A stretch of DNA of 12,178 bases from an uncultured Clostridia bacterium (GTDB taxonomy: Bacteria > Bacillota > Clostridia > Oscillospirales > Oscillospiraceae): NCBI GenBank assembly GCA_947167725.1, contig CAMVJF010000031.1, forward strand, positions 1-12,178, given 5' to 3'. The notes under the pieces are model-generated. The model was not told where the DNA came from, made no database searches, and worked only from the letters and a program-made list of their open reading frames with translations. The position numbers and the translations under genes are program-made. Numbering within the stretch: position 1 is the first letter of the stretch; the number at the start of each line of letters is the position of its first letter. Below, piece after piece: positions 11,585 through 12,178 of this stretch.

Positions 11585-11618
11585 AAAAAGGCGCTGTGCA
11601 TCGCACAGCGCCTTTTTT
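11585..11618. terminator. Bidirectional intrinsic terminator
   Basis: A perfect 15-bp stem (11585-11599 with 11603-11617) has an ATC loop. A run of Ts (11613-11618) ends the plus-strand side and a run of As (11585-11589) gives a T-tract on the minus strand. It sits between the S-component gene and trpB2, which converge, and can terminate both. Confidence 0.93.
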
Positions 11619-11635
11619 GTTGTCGTGATCGGAGA

Positions 11636-12178
11636 TCAGTCCTGTCCGGGGACCTGCGGCAGACCGGCGAAGCCGCGCGCGAGATCCTCGTCCGTGGGGA
11701 TATAGTCGCTCATCTGGCCGTCGTTGAACTTCTGATAGGCCACAAGATCGAAGTAGCCCGTGCCGGTCAGGCCGAAGAGGATGTCCTTCGCCTCGCCGGT
11801 CTCCCTGCACTTGAGGGCCTCGTCGATCGCGACGCGGATCGCGTGGGAGCTCTCCGGCGCGGGGAGGATGCCCTCGACGCGGGCGAACATCTCGGCCGCC
11901 TCGAACACGGAGGTCTGCTCGACGGCGCGGGCCTCCATGAGGCCGTCGTGGTAGAGCTGGGAGAGCGTGGAGGACATGCCGTGGAAGCGCAGGCCGCCGG
12001 CGTGGTTGGGCGAGGGGATGAAGCCGCTGCCGAGCGTGTACATCTTCGCAAGCGGGCAGATCTTGCCGGTGTCGCAGAAGTCGTAGGCGAATCTGCCGCG
12101 AGTGAAGCTCGGGCAGGAGGCTGGCTCGACGGCGATGATGCGGTAGTCGGCCTCGCCGCGCAGCTTCTCGCCCATGAA
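11636..12178 (-). CDS. TrpB2-type tryptophan synthase beta chain (5' partial)
   Basis: The C-terminal 180 residues of a PLP-dependent TrpB-like enzyme; the frame stays open to the window edge (an ATG at 12175 is preceded by a Phe codon), so the start, the PLP lysine and the phosphate-binding GGGSN lie outside. TrpB condenses indole with serine to make tryptophan. It is assigned to TrpB2 rather than classical TrpB1 by family-specific stretches: AVEPASCPSFTRG, the insert YDFCDTGKICPLAKMYTLG, NHAGGLRFHGMS, EGILPAPESSHAI and LTGTGYFDLVAY. The last replaces the SGRGDKD of TrpB1; a Thr stands where TrpB2 often has Ser near the PLP ring nitrogen. TrpB2 proteins often work without TrpA, salvaging indole or acting on other serine-derived substrates; TrpA association cannot be judged here. 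It converges on the S-component gene and shares its terminator. Confidence 0.93.
   Translation of the reverse strand, partial: FMGEKLRGEADYRIIAVEPASCPSFTRGRFAYDFCDTGKICPLAKMYTLGSGFIPSPNHAGGLRFHGMSSTLSQLYHDGLMEARAVEQTSVFEAAEMFARVEGILPAPESSHAIRVAIDEALKCRETGEAKDILFGLTGTGYFDLVAYQKFNDGQMSDYIPTDEDLARGFAGLPQVPGQD

Noticed and set aside
1..12178. CRISPR array, IS element, tRNA or prophage genes
   Set aside because: I saw no regularly spaced repeats, no transposase or integrase motifs, no long terminal inverted repeats and no tRNA-like cloverleaf sequence.

Overview
The window looks like chromosomal DNA from a high-GC member of the Clostridia (Bacillota), probably a gut Oscillospiraceae-type organism. 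The signs are a MurI/DUF1934 pair, strong AAGGAGG-type ribosome binding sites, sigma-A promoters, a YtrB-like ABC transporter, an ECF-type vitamin transporter and a TrpB2-type tryptophan synthase. The lineage is inferred from gene content only. I see no insertion sequence, phage gene, tRNA, rRNA or CRISPR array.

Layout. (1) 3-956 (+): the DnaJ chaperone, cut at its 5' end, closed by a hairpin. (2) 1096-1311 (+): a 71-residue orphan protein with its own promoter and a U-tract terminator; then 1401-2279 (+): a lipoprotein alpha/beta hydrolase. (3) 2359-3582 (+): murI (glutamate racemase) and a DUF1934 protein, with a promoter in front and a 21-bp hairpin behind. (4) 8348-3651 (-): a four-gene operon for a HAD phosphatase, a membrane-anchored class A beta-lactamase-fold protein, a NAGPA-type phosphodiester glycosidase and an Lgt-like membrane protein without most Lgt catalytic residues. 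Three of the four products are membrane or extracytoplasmic, which suggests envelope modification. (5) 8511-10216 (+), divergent from (4): an AbrB-type regulator, a YtrB-like ATPase and an ABC-2 permease, overlapping by 8 nt at each junction, behind a TTGACA-17-TATAGT promoter with a TAGTAT-type operator candidate. (6) 10294-11575 (+): an extended -10 promoter, a cobalamin riboswitch, a membrane-anchored DUF4430 protein and an ECF S component. (7) 12178-11636 (-): TrpB2, cut by the window edge and convergent with (6) over a bidirectional terminator.

The most interesting unit is (6). DUF4430 is related to the C-terminal beta domain of animal transcobalamin and intrinsic factor. Here a free-standing copy, tethered to the membrane, is translated with an ECF S component under B12-riboswitch control. 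The inferred model is a minimal cobamide (or cobamide-precursor) capture-and-uptake pair that uses an ECF energising module encoded elsewhere. The second most interesting unit is the envelope operon (4), with its degenerate Lgt paralogue and two-domain beta-lactamase-fold protein.
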